Source: Choricystis sp. odSpoLacu1 (Eukaryota; Chlorophyta; Trebouxiophyceae). Taken from it: a DNA stretch of 64,000 bases. The stretch's first letter is position 1; every line of letters begins with the position of its first letter. Location of the stretch: positions 682,001-746,000 of the forward strand of contig OY253649.1 of assembly GCA_958009055.1 (NCBI GenBank). The letters are read 5' to 3'. This document shows positions 47,682-58,825 of the stretch, in pieces. The position numbers and the translations under genes were made by a program. Below the pieces are notes generated by a model. It made no database searches. It saw only the letters and a program-made list of their open reading frames with translations, and was not told the origin of the DNA.

Positions 47682-50600
47682 TCACCCCCCTCCGTTGACC
47701 CCCGTGCCGCGCGCCACGTCCGCCAGCTTCGCCAGCAAGTCTGCCACATCCGCAGGCCCCGTCATGAAGTAGCGCGCCTGCGACCGCTTGCGCCCCACGG
47801 TGCAGGTGAAGAGCGCGCGCGGCGGCAGCGACGGCAGCAGCTGCGACCCGTGCCACCCACCCCCGGGAGGCGGCGTCGTCGCGGGTGGCGGCTGCGGCGC
47901 CCCGCCCGCCGCCAGGGCGCCCGCCAGGCCGGCGCCCTCCCGCCACGGCTCGCTGGCGGCGGGTGGAGGGGGGGGAGGGGCGCCTGTGGCGGCTGCAGTG
48001 GCGGCGGCAGCACCCGCCGACGGGACGTACGTTTGGCGCGACCGCGGCAGCGGCATCGGCGACCCCGGCGCGTCCGCACCCGTGGGCGGCAGCGAGGGGG
48101 ACGCCGCCCCACCCTCGCCCACGGGCACCCCCTCGGGCAGCGTGCCGAGCGCAGGGGGCGGCGTGCGCGGGGGGCCGCGCGCCGTGGGCGACCGCGGCGG
48201 CGTCAGCTGGCCGCCGCCGCTGGCCGCGCCGCCGCGCGCGCCGCGCAGGGCGTGCACATCGCTGTAGGTGGACGCCGCGGGCGGGGGCGCTGGCGTGAGG
48301 CCACCGCCACCGCTGGAGCCACCTGGGCGGGGGGGGAACGCGGCCGCCGCGTCGTCGGCCTCCGACGGCAGCCGCCCCTCGAAAAAGCCAAACACGTTTT
48401 CGTCGCGCGCCAAAAAGTGGCCCGCCACCAGCACCCAGTCAAAGGGGGGCGTGCCCGGGGGGGCGGCATCCGCCATGGCGCCCACGATGCGCTGCATGCA
48501 CATGCCCTTGGACACGCCGACGGGCCTGACCTCGACCGAGCGCGCGCCCTGCACGATGTCGACACGCGCGTTGGAGATGGGGCCCGTCCACAGGTGCTGC
48601 AGCAGGTCGCGCGCCTGCAGCCGCCCGAACTCGGCGTCCGCGGCTTTGTAGTTCCACACGACGGAGGTGGCGCGCGCGTCCACGTAGGAGCGGGGGGTGC
48701 GCTCGCAGAAGTAGTCGAAGACGGTGGCGACCGCGTCCATCCACTCCTTCTTGGGCAGGTCCACCAACGCCGCCCAGTCGCCGTGGGGGGGCTTGAGGAA
48801 GACTCCGTTTTCGGCGGCCAGCCACACGCCCTCCACATCCTCAAACATGGCGTCCAGCTTGCCCGAGTCTGAACCGGAGAAGACGACGACCACGGTGGAG
48901 GGGTCTGCCGCCAGCGCGGACAGGGCTGCCTTGGTGGCGGCGGGCACCCGGTCGGCGGCGTGGGGGGCGTCGAAGGCGCGCTTGGGGGCGCGGTGGTGGG
49001 CGTCGTCGGTGGGGGAGGCGGTGAGGGTGGCGTTGACGCCGAGGACGACGAGGCGGCGCGCCGCGCTCGCAAACGCGGCGCGCGCGGCCCGGGGGTCGAG
49101 CTGGGGGGGGATGTGCTTGGTGCGCAGCTCGGCCTCGACGTGGGTGTCGTTGAGCTCGGAGATGAAGGTGTCGGCCCATGTCTGGAGTTGTGGTGGTGCG
49201 GGGGGGGGGGTGGAGTTGGTGGGGTGGGGCGGAAAATGTCTGGGCGCAGCAAACGTCACAACACGCTTCCCTCCTCCCCACCCTCTCTCACCTGTGCCGT
49301 GTGCGTCACAATGTGGTGATAGTTCTGCCGGTGCCGCTCCCGCCTCTCCTCATCCGACAGCGTCAACGCGTCCCCGATGGCGGCCGCCACGTCGGACACG
49401 TTCCACGGATTCACCAGGATTGCGCCCGCGCCCAGCGACTGGCCGGCGCCTGCAAACTCGCTCAACACCAGCACGCCTGCATTGTCGGACTGGCACGCCA
49501 CAAACTCGTAGGACACCAGGTTCATGCCGTCGCGCAGGGAGGTGACGAGGCAGACGTCGGTGATGGCGTACAGGGCAGCGAGTTCGGCAAACGACAACTG
49601 GCGGTCGAGGTGGTGAATCGGGACGTGGGTCAGCGTGCCATACCGCCCATTAATGCGGCCCACAATCTCGTGCACCAGGGAGCGCAGGCGCCTGTATTCA
49701 GGGACGTCGGTGCGGGAGGGGACCGCGATTTGGACGAGGAGCACTTTGTCGCGCCATTCCGCGTGCTCATCCAGAAACTTTTCAAAGGCGAGCAGCTTCT
49801 GGGGAATGCCCTTGATCATGTCCAGGCGGTCGACGCCCAGCATGACCTGTGGGGTGTGTGTTGTGGGTGGTGTGGGTGGGTGGGTGTGCAGCTTCGCATC
49901 TGTTGTGCCCCCCCCTACACCCCCCCTCTCTTTGATCTACTTACCTTGCGCCCCGCATACCGGTTCAACAGCTGCGCGATGTTGGCCCTCACATCCGTTC
50001 TCTCCAGCGCGGTGGAGAAGCGTTCCGGGTCGATGCCGATGGGGAACGCAGCCACGCGCGTCAGTGACCCGCTGTCTTCGACTCCTTCCGGCGTCCCCTC
50101 CAGCCCCAGGATGCGGGTGCACGCAGACACAAAGTGGCGGGCGTAGTCGTATGTGTGGAAGCCGCACAAGTCGGCGCGCAGGACGGCGCGCAGGACTTCT
50201 TCACGCACGGGGAGGGTGCGATAAATCTCGCTGGATGGAAACGGTGTGTGCAGAAACCAGCCCACCTTCATGGAGGGGCACCGATGCTTCAGCAGAGCGG
50301 GCAGCAGCATCAGGTGGTAGTCCTGCACCCACACCGCGTCCCCCGGGCGGTGCACGGCGGCGACAGCGTCGGCAAAGGCGGCGGCGGCGGCCTGGTGCGC
50401 GGCCCACTGGGTTTGCAGGGTGCGCGTTTCAGACAGCGTCGACTCCAGCTGCAGCGGCACATAGTGGAACAGTTGCCACAGCACCGAGTTGCAGAACCCG
50501 TTGTAGTGCAGGTCCACGGTGGCGGCGTCCAGGTGGACGGGGACGTAGCGCTGCGCGCCGAGCGCGGACGTGAGCGCGTCGCGGTCGGGGCCGGCCGCCA

Positions 50601-51211
50601 CGTACACGCCCGGCCACCCCACCCACACGGTGTCAAAGTTTTGGACCGACATCAGGGCGGAGACGAGGCCACCCGCGCTGACCTGCAGGTTCCAGTCGCC
50701 GCTTCCGCCCGGGTCGCGGGACGCGGAGACGGGGAGGCGGTTGGCAACGACGATGAGGCGGGACGACGGGCCGTCGGGCGCGAGCGACGACACTGCGCGC
50801 GCGGCGGCGGCGGCGGCCGCGTCGGCGGCGGCGGCGACGCCGTCGCCGTAGAGGGTGGTGCCCGACTGCGACTTGCGCAGGCGTTGGAGGAGGAGGCGGT
50901 CTGGAGGTGAAGGGTGTGTGTGAGTTAAAAAACGTTTGGCCAGCGGAGGCTTCCTCCTTTGGGTGACCATTGCGCGTCCTCCGTGCGCCTCAACCCCCAG
51001 CAGGCTGCTGCATATCACTCGTGTTGCAGAGCACACGCTTGGCCCAGTGTCGCGTGGCACGCGTGGCGTCGCGGGCCCCCTGTTTTTTTGGTGCCCCCAT
51101 TTCTCCCTCCCTCGCACCGACGCGCGACGCGGGCACCCCGCTCGCCAGCGAGGACGTGCGCGACGGCCCTCCCTGGGGCGAGCCGACGCCGTCTTTGGGG
51201 GTGTCGTCCAT
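47682..51211 (-). CDS. Trehalose-6-phosphate synthase with degenerate phosphatase domain
   Basis: Makes trehalose-6-phosphate from UDP-glucose and glucose-6-phosphate. Exons are 51211-51118, 50900-49945, 49846-49292 and 49181-47682, 1034 residues, with all phases consistent. The GT20 synthase half looks active: RLIVVANRLPVSASRD, QVSAGGLVSALMSV, DTVWVGWPGVYV, VWVQDYHLMLLPALL, GWFLHTPFPSSEIYRTLP, LGVDRLDMIKGIPQKL and TSLRDGMNLVSYEFVA. The C-terminal phosphatase half has the fold but not the chemistry: the DxDxT nucleophile box reads LGVNATL (about 49024-49050), AEHG is AENG, and the GDDxSDEDMF box reads GHFLARDENVF. A 170-residue Pro/Gly/Ala insertion follows before the end (FTCTVGRKRSQARYFM). 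It therefore resembles plant class II TPS in layout, but with an active-looking synthase. Confidence 0.92.
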
Positions 51212-51560
51212 TTGAGGGGGAGAGGGGGCACGCGTGTGTCAAGGGAAGGGGGAGGAGCAGCCGGCTTTGCCGGGGCGCCGTCGAGCGGCGGCGCGCGGCT
51301 CGGCCTGTGAAAGGGCCGCCCTGTTTGACACGCTCGAGACTCGCGCGGCACAGAGAGAAGCTCTGCGAGTGCGCTTTCCCCACTCTGCACACACGGAGCG
51401 GGATGGACCAAGCCGCCCGGCGCATAAGGAGTGACGAGAAATTGGTTTCGCCTGCACTCTGTTTTTCGGCGCCTCCACCAGGTGGTCGCCACCAGAGGAC
51501 CTCCGCTCCGCTGGGCGCGTCGGAGGGTCAAACACGCTAAACACGCGCCCCCACTCTGCT
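51212..51560. promoter_or_regulatory. Divergent promoter, TPS and SERAC1-like genes
   Basis: These 349 bases lie between opposite start codons and are mixed GC. I see no TATA box, repeat or coding signal. Confidence 0.45.
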
Positions 51561-54500
51561 ATGGCCACCCACCACGCCCAGCGCGCCCCCTGGCGCCGCG
51601 CGCTGCGCACCGTCGCCGCGTCGGCGGTCGTGGGCGCGGCCGCCACGCTGGCCTTTGTGCCCGAGGACGAGGAGAGGCGAGAGTGGAGGTCGGCGCGAGG
51701 GAGCGCTGTCGGCGCGGTGCAGCGGGCGGCGGTGAGTTGGTTGGTGTTTTGTTGCGGGCACGATGCGAGAGGGGGCCGGGCCAACAGAGAGCGAGAGGCT
51801 GACACACCCATACCACACAGGACGCCGTCGACTCCTTCACCGACCGCGCCGCCCGCGCCTCCCGCGCCGTCTCCGCCCTGGCGTCCTCCATCATGCGGGA
51901 CGGCGTGCCCGCGCGCACCGCTGTCGGCGCGGCCGCAGCGTGGGCGTCGTCCCCCGCCACGCGCGCTGCCCTGGCGGACGCGGGGGGCGCCCGCCTGGGA
52001 GGCTGGCTGCTGGCCGCCGCTGCGACTGATGATGACGATGGCCGGGGCAGTGCAGCTGAACGTGCTTTAAGAGCTTTGCTAGCTGATGCCGCGTCCGCGC
52101 CCGCGGTGCTGGGCGCCCCCGGCGCCCGCCCAGCGCTGCTGGCCCTGGTGGCCCAGTCTTCCGCCCCCGACAAACTGGCTGCCGCGGCTGCAGCCGGCGC
52201 TGCGTCCGCGGCGGTCGACGCGGCCGCGCACGCGGCGTCCGGGCGCGTGCCCCCGCGCCACGCAGCCGCCCGCCTGGACGATGTGCGCGCCGTGGCGGCC
52301 GCATCCACAGAACCAGGAGCCAGCGAGACGGTGCGAACGCTGTCGGCCTCGTTTCTGGGGGGGTGGGCGGACGCAGGCCCTGTGGCAGCTGGCAAAGTCG
52401 CAGCCGCGGGTGGAGGCGCCGCCCTTGCCGCCTCCGCGGCTGCAGCCGCGGCCGACCCCTCCGCTTCCCGCCTACGCGCTGCCACAGTAGCCGCCATGCG
52501 GTCCCTGGCGGTCTCTTGCCCGCTCCCCGGGAGGCTTGGGGCGGGCGCGTGGATCGACCCGCTCGTGTTGTTGGCGGCGGACGCTGCGGCCACCGGCGAT
52601 GATAGAGCGACAGCCGACTCACTGGACGCTTTAGCCGCCGCCCTCGCCGCTGGAGCCCCTCTGGCGGATGCGGACACCGCGCCCGCTGTCGCGCCTTTGC
52701 TCATGCGTCTTGTGAAGGCACCAGCAGCCCCAGCGGTGCGCCGCGCCGCGTGCCGCGCCCTGGCCGCCGCTGCCGCCGCCCCCGACGCGCGACCCTTGCT
52801 GGGCGAAGACCTGCTGGATGACGCGGCGGACGCGCTGGTGGCGAGGCTGGTGGAGGGCGCGCCCCGGCCGCCCGCGCGCGGCGGTGGCCCGCCCGTGCTG
52901 CTTCCGCCGACCGCCCCCTCGGCAGAAGAACAGGCTGCCGCAGCGCGCGCTCTGGCCGCCCTGTGCACCGGACCCCGCGGCCGGGCACGGGCGGCGGGCT
53001 GGCTGGGGGAGCTGCTTGTGGCGGCGACCGCAGGGGCGCGGGCGGCCGGGACGGTCAAGGCTGCCTCCGACCGTGACACCACCCCCCACCCCCCCGGCTG
53101 GTGGGCCCGCACCCGCGCTGCAGCTGGCACCAACGCGCATGCTGCTGCTGACGCGGCGGCGTCCTGGCTGGCGTCGTGGAGGGCGTCCGACACGCAGGCG
53201 GCCGCGGCCGCGGCGGTGGACATGCTTGCCGCCGCGGCAGCCGACAGCGACGACGCGGACGGTGGCGGCGACGGCGCGGTGGCGGCGGCCGCTGCGGCGG
53301 CCGTGGTGACTGGGTCCGCAGACGATGCGGATGGGGAGGACGGCCTGGCGCCGACGCGCACGCTGGCGCGGCAGCCGCCCGCAGCAGCCCCCGCCGCCGA
53401 CGACGACGCGTGGCGTCAGGCCGTCGCTGTCGCCCCCCACGCCGCCCGGTCCGCCGCCATCGCGCTGCGCGAACTTTTTGGGCGGGCAGCCACCTACCAA
53501 GAGCCCCCGGCCGATGCGGAGACGGTGCTGGCCCCCGCTGCGGCGGCAGCCTACCCTGCTGCCGCCGCGGCGGTCGACGCGGCGGTCGCAGACCGCGCAC
53601 TCGCCGCCTGCCTGCATGCCCTGGCCGAACTCGTCACCCCGGACGCCACCAAACAAGCGTGGCTGGCCCAGGCGGGAGTGGTGCCGCTGCTGGAGAGGCT
53701 GGTGTTTGACCGCGACCGCACGGGCGGTGATGGCGACGGCGGCCCGCCACACCCCCTCCGCACCTCATCCCCCTCCGACTCTGACGATGTCGCTGCCTCC
53801 CTCCCACCCCTGCCCCCCGACCCCGATGACGGCGTGTCCCGCGAACCCCCCAGCCTGGCGGTGCGGCGCGCCGCCGCCCGGCTGGCGGCGATGGCGGCGG
53901 CGTCGCGCGCGGGCGCGCGCGCGCTCGCGCGCCCGCGCCCCGCCGCCTGGCTTGCCGCCGCTGCGACTGGGGACGACCTGCCGTTAGCGTCCTATGCGGT
54001 GTTAACCCAGCTGGCTGCGGGGAGGCAGGGCGCCCCCCCGGCCCCGGGAGCTGCCATGTTGACGGACGGTGTGCACGTGTTTTGCCCGCATGCCCCCCAC
54101 CACACTCTCCTGGCGGCCGGCCCTCCCCCGCCCCCCACCTCCACCGACGACGCCCCCCTGATCGACGTAGTCTTTGTGCACGGCCTGCGCGGCGGCGCGT
54201 TCGCCACGTGGAGGACGGCATCGCGCGGCGCGGCGCGTGGGCGGGCCGCCCCGCTCGGCCTGACCCCGTCCGACGTGTGGCCGGCCGCCTGGCTGGCGGC
54301 GGACGTGCCCCGCGCCCGCCTCCTATCTGTCGACTATGCCGCCCCCGTGTCTGGGTGGGAGGGGGAGGCGTTGCCGTTGGTGGGAGTCGTGTCCCGTCTG
54401 GCACGCCGTCTCGCAGCCGCCCGCGTTGGGGACAGGCCGACTGTGTATGTATGCCACTCCCTGGGCGGCGTCATCGTCAAAGAGATGCTGGCTGCAGGCC

Positions 54501-54958
54501 AGGCGCCGGGCGCGCCACCTCCACTGGCGGCTCTGGCAGGCTCGGCCGCCGGCGTCGTCTGCTACGCGTGCCCGCACCGTGGTTCCTGGCTGGCCCGTGT
54601 CGGCTGGAACCTGCGCTTTGTTGGCGCCTCCCCCACCACCACGGTGGGGCTGCTGCGTGGCGGTGCCGCCCTGGACGGTGGCGACGCCGCCCTGCGGGCT
54701 GCCTGCGAGAGCGGGCGCGTGCGCGTGCTGAGCTATGGAGAAACGGAGAAACTGTCGGTCGCTCGTGTCCTGCCCCCCCTGCTCGTCGTGCCTCCCGAGT
54801 CAGCCGCCCCCGGCTACGGCGAGTTTGTGGCGCTGGAGGGGGCGGACCACATCCGGGTGTGCAAACCCGCGGAAAAGGGGGAGGTGGCGTACCAGAAGAC
54901 GGCGGCACTGGTCATGGAGGTGGTGGCCGAGGCCACGCGCGCGGCAGGGGTGGAGTAG
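51561..54958 (+). CDS. SERAC1-like protein: helical-repeat region plus alpha/beta hydrolase
   Basis: SERAC1 in animals is a mitochondrial/ER-contact serine hydrolase tied to phosphatidylglycerol remodelling. Exons are 51561-51731 and 51821-54958 (phase 0), 1102 residues. The N-terminus has a short basic then hydrophobic stretch (RRALRTVAASAVVGAAATLA), possibly a mitochondrial signal or anchor. About 700 residues of alanine-rich helical repeats follow, ARM-like. The last 330 residues are the hydrolase: LIDVVFVHGLRGGAFATWR, VWPAAWLAADVPRARLLSVD, and the nucleophile elbow VYVCHSLGGVIVKEML (about 54448-54490). FVHGLRGG, then the WP..WL..D..RLLS block, then HSLGG with VKEML is the SERAC1 signature order. 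The acid and His are probably in the last 150 residues (GADHIRVCKP contains a candidate His). Confidence 0.85.
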
Positions 54959-55162
54959 GCTGGGCCCATGGCGAGGAAAAGGTGGCTGGTTTGTTGTTTG
55001 TTTGTTTGTTTTGGAAAACATTGCACTTGTCATAGCAAGCATGTCGGCGCGGCTTTGCTCCGCGCGCGTGTGGCTTGGAAAAGAAAGAGATTGGGTCGGC
55101 ACAGCGAGAAAAAAAGACACTTTTCGGCGCATTCGACGTCTGGCGCTTTTCCTTTCGGCCCG

Positions 55163-55618
55163 ATGCCGCCCAAACCATTCATGGCTGCCCCTCTGGGCGA
55201 AAGTGATGGCACGTCCTCCTCATCATCGTCCGATGCTGAAGCCGCTGCGCCCCCCAAGCCCGCCGCACGCGCCGTCGACCCAGAATCCCTCAACCTCACC
55301 CGCCCCGACATCCTGTCCGTCAAGGAACCGTCTCCCGACCCTGGCGCCTGGGAGTGGGGGGGGGGAGGGAATGCTGCGTCACGCGAAGCTGAAGCTGAAA
55401 CGGTGAAGCCGGCCGGGCGCGAAGAGACGCGGGCGGCAGTGGCGAGTGTTGTCACTGCTGCAGCGCGCGCGGTGGCGGCTGCCAAGAAGCCGGTTGGAAA
55501 AGATCGCCCTGAGACATTCAAAGACAAAGAGAAGCGCAAGCGGGACAAGGGGCAGCAGGGCAGGAACTACATTGAGGAAAGCAAGCGGCAGGCGCGGGAG
55601 GCGGGGGTGTGGGTTTGA
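55163..55618 (+). CDS. Small uncharacterised protein with basic C-terminal motif
   Basis: A single exon of 151 residues, MPPKPFMAAPLGESDGTSSS onward. I do not recognise the family. The N-terminal half is serine/acidic and proline-rich (SSSSSSDAEAAAPPKP, SLNLTRPDILSVKEP), and a helical alanine region follows (AAVASVVTAAARAVAAAKK). The C-terminus is strongly basic and reads like a conserved nuclear motif (ETFKDKEKRKRDKGQQGRNY, then IEESKRQAREAG). A KDKEKRKRDxGQ..RNY pattern suggests an RNA-associated or nucleolar protein, but this is inference. The gene ends 38 bases from the PsbP-like gene, which points the other way. Confidence 0.6.
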   Translation: MPPKPFMAAPLGESDGTSSSSSSDAEAAAPPKPAARAVDPESLNLTRPDILSVKEPSPDPGAWEWGGGGNAASREAEAETVKPAGREETRAAVASVVTAAARAVAAAKKPVGKDRPETFKDKEKRKRDKGQQGRNYIEESKRQAREAGVWV

Positions 55619-55656
55619 TTGAAAAAAATGAAATACACACACACTGTCGCACCCAC

Positions 55657-56286
55657 TCAACTGGTCACCTCCACCTCAAAGCTGGCCACCGACCCCCGCA
55701 GTGCGGCCAGCGTGGCGTCGGCTGGGTCACAATCGCCCCCCTTCACACACGGCGCCAGTCCAGTCACTGTGTACAACACACCCCCCTCCACCGCCACGCC
55801 CGTGGCCACCACCTTGTGGGCGCGCGTGGTGGTCAGCTCGTACTCGTACGCGTAGAGCGGGTCGGGCGTGCCGGGGCGAGGGGAGGATGTGGATGTGATC
55901 AACCGTGCATTGATGTAGCCATCTTTTTTCGCTTCCGCCGCCAGTAGTCTGTCCCCGACAGCCCCCACATCCCCAAAGTCGGCCAACCGCTGCAGCCGGA
56001 CGGGCGACACGGTGACGCCCAGGGACGCGCGGCCGCCGGTTGGGGGCACCCAGAACGCGTCGGCGCCCGGTTTGTCGGTTAGCAGCCAGCCGGGGGGTGG
56101 AGCCACCGCCCAGTGCTTGGGCGAGGTATAGCGGCCGGTGGCGGCCTCTGCCGCGTGTGTGGGGCGTGGCGGAGTGGTGGCCAGGGGGGTGGCCAGCAGC
56201 AAGGCGAGCGCGTGGCGACGCGTTGGGGCGGGCGGGGCGGTGACCGCAGAAGCTGTGCGCGTTACAACTGTGGGCGGCAGCTGCAT
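55657..56286 (-). CDS. PsbP-domain protein, thylakoid lumen
   Basis: PsbP-family proteins sit on the lumenal side of photosystem II or help assemble photosystems. The gene is a single exon of 209 residues. The N-terminus is a two-part lumen-targeting peptide: a Ser/Thr/Ala/Arg-rich first part, then a twin-arginine signal with hydrophobic core and processing site (TRRHALALLLATPLATTPPR, then THAAEA). The mature part has the PsbP features: GRYTSPKHWAVAPPPGWLLT, DAFWVPPTGGRASLGVTVSP, the YAYEYELTT strand followed by HKVVATGVAVEGGVLYTVTG, and a closing SVASFEVE. It is shorter than OEC23, so it is more likely a PPL or PPD type than PsbP itself. It indicates a photosynthetic organism. Confidence 0.85.
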   Translation of the reverse strand: MQLPPTVVTRTASAVTAPPAPTRRHALALLLATPLATTPPRPTHAAEAATGRYTSPKHWAVAPPPGWLLTDKPGADAFWVPPTGGRASLGVTVSPVRLQRLADFGDVGAVGDRLLAAEAKKDGYINARLITSTSSPRPGTPDPLYAYEYELTTTRAHKVVATGVAVEGGVLYTVTGLAPCVKGGDCDPADATLAALRGSVASFEVEVTS

Positions 56287-56476
56287 TGTGGCACAGTGCG
56301 TTGCGGCTCAAAGCGCGCGTGGCCAGGCCGCGGGACCCGGTCAAATGAACGAGCGGGTGTCTTTGTGAGGTTCACCCTGTTTTTTCGACACTCTGCCCGC
56401 GCGTCTTCTGCGCGCCCACCACCAGAGCACGCCCAGCGTTCGACTGTCAGACGCACACGCTGCACACACCGACGCA
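56287..56476. promoter_or_regulatory. Divergent promoter, PsbP-like and ARL5 genes
   Basis: These 190 bases lie between opposite start codons, mixed GC, with no recognised core element. Confidence 0.45.
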
Positions 56477-57454
56477 ATGGGCGCCCTGCTCAGCAGGATA
56501 TGGAGCCTGTTTTCGGGGCGCGAGTACAAAATCGTAATGGTGTGTGTTTTTTTTTTTGCACGAGGCAGCGCTGGCGTGTGCAACACGTGCACTGCAGTCG
56601 TGTGTGGCGTGGTGACACGTTGCAGTCGCGGGACATGCGCGCGAGCGTGGGGGCACGCGCTGCTGCACGCCGACAGACAGCCAATGGCGCGAAGTGTGTC
56701 TCGCCGTGGGTGTTTTTGCCCGGCGTCAGGCCTTGAGCGCGCGTGCCATGATGTGATTTGATGTCCCAAGTGGCCTACAGAAGCAACGGGGCGGGCGAGA
56801 GTGCATGTGAGGCGTGAAAAAATGCACCCGCTCACACACCCGCCACTCACCCCCTCCCTCCCTCCTTGCCCACAACAGGTTGGCCTCGACAACGCGGGCA
56901 AGACCACCATCCTGTACCGTCTCCACCTCAACACCACGGTGGCCACATCCCCCACCTTGGGCTGCAACGTGGAGCGGGTGACCGCGCCCAGCGGCACCGC
57001 GTTTGAAGTGTGGGACCTTGGCGGCCAGGCCAACCTGCGCCCCTCGTGGGCCGCCTACTACAAAGCCACGGACGCGGTCATCATGGTGGTCGACTCCACC
57101 GACCGCGCGCGGGCGGGCGTGGCCAAGGGCGAGTTGTTCGGGCTGCTGGCCGACGCACACACGCGCAGCGCGCCGCTGCTCGTCGTGGCAAACAAGCAGG
57201 ACGCGCCCGGGGCGATGGGCGTGCCCGAACTCACCGCCGCCCTTTCATTACACTCTGTGCAGAGGCACGACTGGCATGTCCAGCCCGCGTGCGCGTTGAC
57301 GGGGGAGGGACTGGTGGAGGGGCTCGAGTGGGTGGCGACCCGTGTCAAGGCGGGCGCCAGAATGGTGCCGCCCCCGGCGCCAGCCGCTGTTCCTGTGGCG
57401 GCGGCGCCGCCTTTGGCTGCACCGGATGCGGCTGCACCGGCCGCGCCAGCGTGA
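56477..57454 (+). CDS. ARL5: ARL5-type small GTPase
   Basis: An ARF-like GTPase of the trans-Golgi that recruits tethering factors. Exons are 56477-56539 and 56879-57454 (phase 0), 212 residues. MGALLSRIWSLFSGREYKIV has the myristoylation glycine at position 2 and matches the ARL5 amphipathic helix. Motifs are P-loop GLDNAGKTT, switch region SPTLGCNVE, WDLGGQANLRPSW, VVDSTDRARAGVAKGELFGL, NKQDAPGAM, and CALTGEGLVEGLEWV, which is typical of ARL5. Residues after about 180 form an added Ala/Pro tail absent from animal ARL5. The first intron is 339 bases with a GTGTGT donor. Confidence 0.92.
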
Positions 57455-57617
57455 GAGAGAGAGGGAGAGAAATCATCACTTGCAAAAACACAATCACTAG
57501 TCCCGCCCCACCGTCTTTTGTTCCACCGCCGTTTTGACACGTATTATCTCGAGTTACAGCCCCCAAATTGAAAAAAGCACTGGACTGCGGGCGCCTCTGC
57601 CTCTCCATTCACTTTTC

Positions 57618-58473
57618 TCAGTCCAAATAAAACAGCGTCACGATGCGCCTCGCCGCTTTCGCCTCGTCACACGTCTCCAGCAGCAGCCGGGAATCATGGA
57701 ACGCGAAGCAGATGACTTGCTGCACCCGGTGCACAATGTCGGCGTTGCAGGCGCGCGACGCGTCGGCCAGGGTGAGGGAGTCGTTGTGAGGCATTTCCAC
57801 CACATTCGCCACTTTGGACAACAGGTCCTGCGATTCAGGCGGCTGCCGCCCCAGCGACTGGGGCAGCACCACGGTCAGCAGGTGGGGCTTCTCTGCCCGC
57901 AACGCGCCCCGCACGACGGCCGCGTTGGTGCCGGTGGCGCCAGAGGTGAAGACGTGGTTGCCGGTTAAAACACATGCGTATGCGAGCACCTCGATCAAGT
58001 TTTGGTGGAGGAAGCCCATGTTGCGGGTGCCGAAGAAGCCGATGTTGCGGGGGCCGGACTGCTGGATGGCGATGAGTTCCTGTGGTGTGGTGTGTGGGGG
58101 GGGGGGTTGAGTGGAGGCTTGTTATGTTCGGGCCGCGACACCTCCCTTCCACACACACGCACACACACTTCTCTCTCTCTCTCTCTCTTATCTCTTTTCT
58201 CCCCAAAACACGTACCGACAAATAGTCCACCGACGACTCGCCCACCGCGCGTTCCAACACTTGCGCCCCGGGCCCCGCGTCGCGCAGCCTGTCGGGCGCG
58301 ATGGGCGGCGCATCATCCTCGCTGTAGGCGCCACCCGTGGTGGCGGTGACGGTCGAGGGACAGGGCGGGCGGTCGGAGGAGGGCGCGGGAGCCGCGCGGG
58401 TCGGCGGCGCCGATGCGGCGCGCCGGGGCGGCGCGAGCGGGCGGGCGGTGCCTCGCACGCGGGGGGCGCGCAT
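57618..58473 (-). CDS. Plant/cyanobacterial DprA-like (Rossmann-type) conserved protein
   Basis: The family is often annotated 'DNA recombination-mediator protein A', but its role in plants and cyanobacteria is not established. Exons are 58473-58216 and 58079-57618 (phase 0), 239 residues. The first about 65 residues are Arg/Ala/Pro/Ser-rich (MRAPRVRGTARPLAPPRRAA), a likely chloroplast transit peptide. The conserved core is almost word for word the plant protein: ELIAIQQSGPRNIGFFGTRN, MGFLHQNLIEVLAYACVLTG, NHVFTSGATGTNAAVVRGAL, LTVVLPQSLGRQPPESQDLL, MPHNDSLTLADASRACNADI and QQVICFAFHDSRLLLETCDE, ending IVTLFYLD. GFFGTRN and TSGATGTNA fit the nucleotide-binding turn of the DprA/LOG-like fold. 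Confidence 0.85.
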
Positions 58474-58825
58474 CGTGTGGTGTGTGTGTGGCACACAGGC
58501 ACGCACGCACACGCTGGAAGTGGGGGAGCGCCGGGCGTGAGAGAGGCGCACAGAGCTGCGCGGTGCAATCGAGAGAGTGTTGTTCGGTTGACCTTTGTTT
58601 TTCCGCTCCCCGCCCCTCAACCACCCATTTGCCTCTTTTCCGCGCATGCTGTCCCTGTGCTTGGCCTGCGGCCACGCCAAATCTGACGTGCACAATCATG
58701 GAGCCTTTCACACCCACCACAAGAGATAGAGAGAGGGAGGTGGAAAAAGGGTTAAAAAGTAAAAACAGGCCTCACCCCCTCGTCTCTGCACCAGGCACCC
58801 GGGCACACACAGCACTCCCTTTCTC
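58474..58825. promoter_or_regulatory. Upstream region of DprA-like gene / 3' end of NACA
   Basis: These 352 bases lie between tandem minus-strand genes and contain a purine-rich tract near 58720-58770. The DprA-like promoter is expected in the left part. No gene is seen. Confidence 0.4.
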
